From NCBI GenBank assembly GCA_024638525.1, contig JAHEKB010000153.1:1-5351 (forward strand): a stretch of 5,351 nucleotides of DNA, in the 5' to 3' direction. The notes under the pieces are model-generated. The model saw only the letters and a list, made by a program, of their open reading frames with translations. It made no database searches and was not told the origin of the DNA. Every line of letters starts with the position of its first letter. The stretch's first letter is position 1. The DNA is from Bacteroidota bacterium. GTDB lineage: Bacteria > Bacteroidota > Bacteroidia > NS11-12g > UBA9320. Of the stretch, positions 5,292 through 5,351 are shown piece by piece. Position numbers and translations under genes: made by a program.

Positions 5292-5311
5292 CTAAAGCAG
5301 TTTCATAATAA

Positions 5312-5351
5312 ATGAAGCGTGCCCTAACCATAGTAAGCCTTATTTCTTGGA
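5312..5351 (+). CDS. Start of a probable exported protein (3'-truncated by window)
   Basis: Thirteen full codons are visible, reading MKRALTIVSLISW: a short basic start followed by a hydrophobic run, as at the beginning of a Sec signal peptide. The ATG follows AAATAA-like A/T-rich sequence without a Shine-Dalgarno site, normal for Bacteroidota, and sits about 20 bp after an exact TAnnTTTG promoter element. The frame remains open to the window end. Nothing can be said about the mature protein. The call rests on the promoter, start context and signal-like N-terminus. Confidence 0.55.
   Translation, partial: MKRALTIVSLISW

Overview
The window looks like chromosomal DNA of a Bacteroidota bacterium, probably of the Cytophagia/Flavobacteriia side. 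Four things suggest this. The PUR-family DUF3276 protein and the four-helix DUF4199 protein are typical of that phylum. Two intergenic sites match its unusual promoter element TAnnTTTG exactly. The protein genes almost all lack Shine-Dalgarno sequences. The lipoprotein signal is short and Ser-rich. No mobile element, CRISPR array, tRNA or rRNA is visible.

Layout. Positions 1-737 hold the 3' end of an ABC exporter: its ATPase domain only, with the membrane part outside the window. After a 59-bp gap a tightly packed seven-gene plus-strand run fills 797-4252: PUR-family nucleic-acid-binding protein, DUF4199 membrane protein, SRPBCC-fold protein, PlsC-like lysophospholipid acyltransferase, GatC, LolD/MacB-type ABC ATPase, and PduO-type cob(I)alamin adenosyltransferase. 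Junctions range from a 23-bp overlap to a 6-bp gap, so the run is very probably one translationally coupled operon. Its members do not form one pathway; they mix housekeeping translation (GatC), lipid and envelope functions (acyltransferase, ABC ATPase, membrane protein) and cofactor metabolism. A minus-strand lipoprotein with TPR-like helices (4253-4963) meets the operon tail to tail with no base between the stop codons.

The 348-bp stretch 4964-5311 has no long ORF but is not empty. It contains a 9-bp AT-rich inverted repeat, a TATCTTTG promoter element, and about 160 nt whose two ends can pair over 16 base pairs and enclose three local hairpins. A 15-bp hairpin followed by a U-rich run comes next. 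A second exact TAnnTTTG element then lies just ahead of the first 13 codons of what looks like an exported protein (5312 to the window end). I read the middle as a candidate structured RNA with its own promoter and terminator, either a free-standing small RNA or a leader/attenuator for the downstream gene. It is the most interesting item here. I could not match it to a known RNA class by eye.
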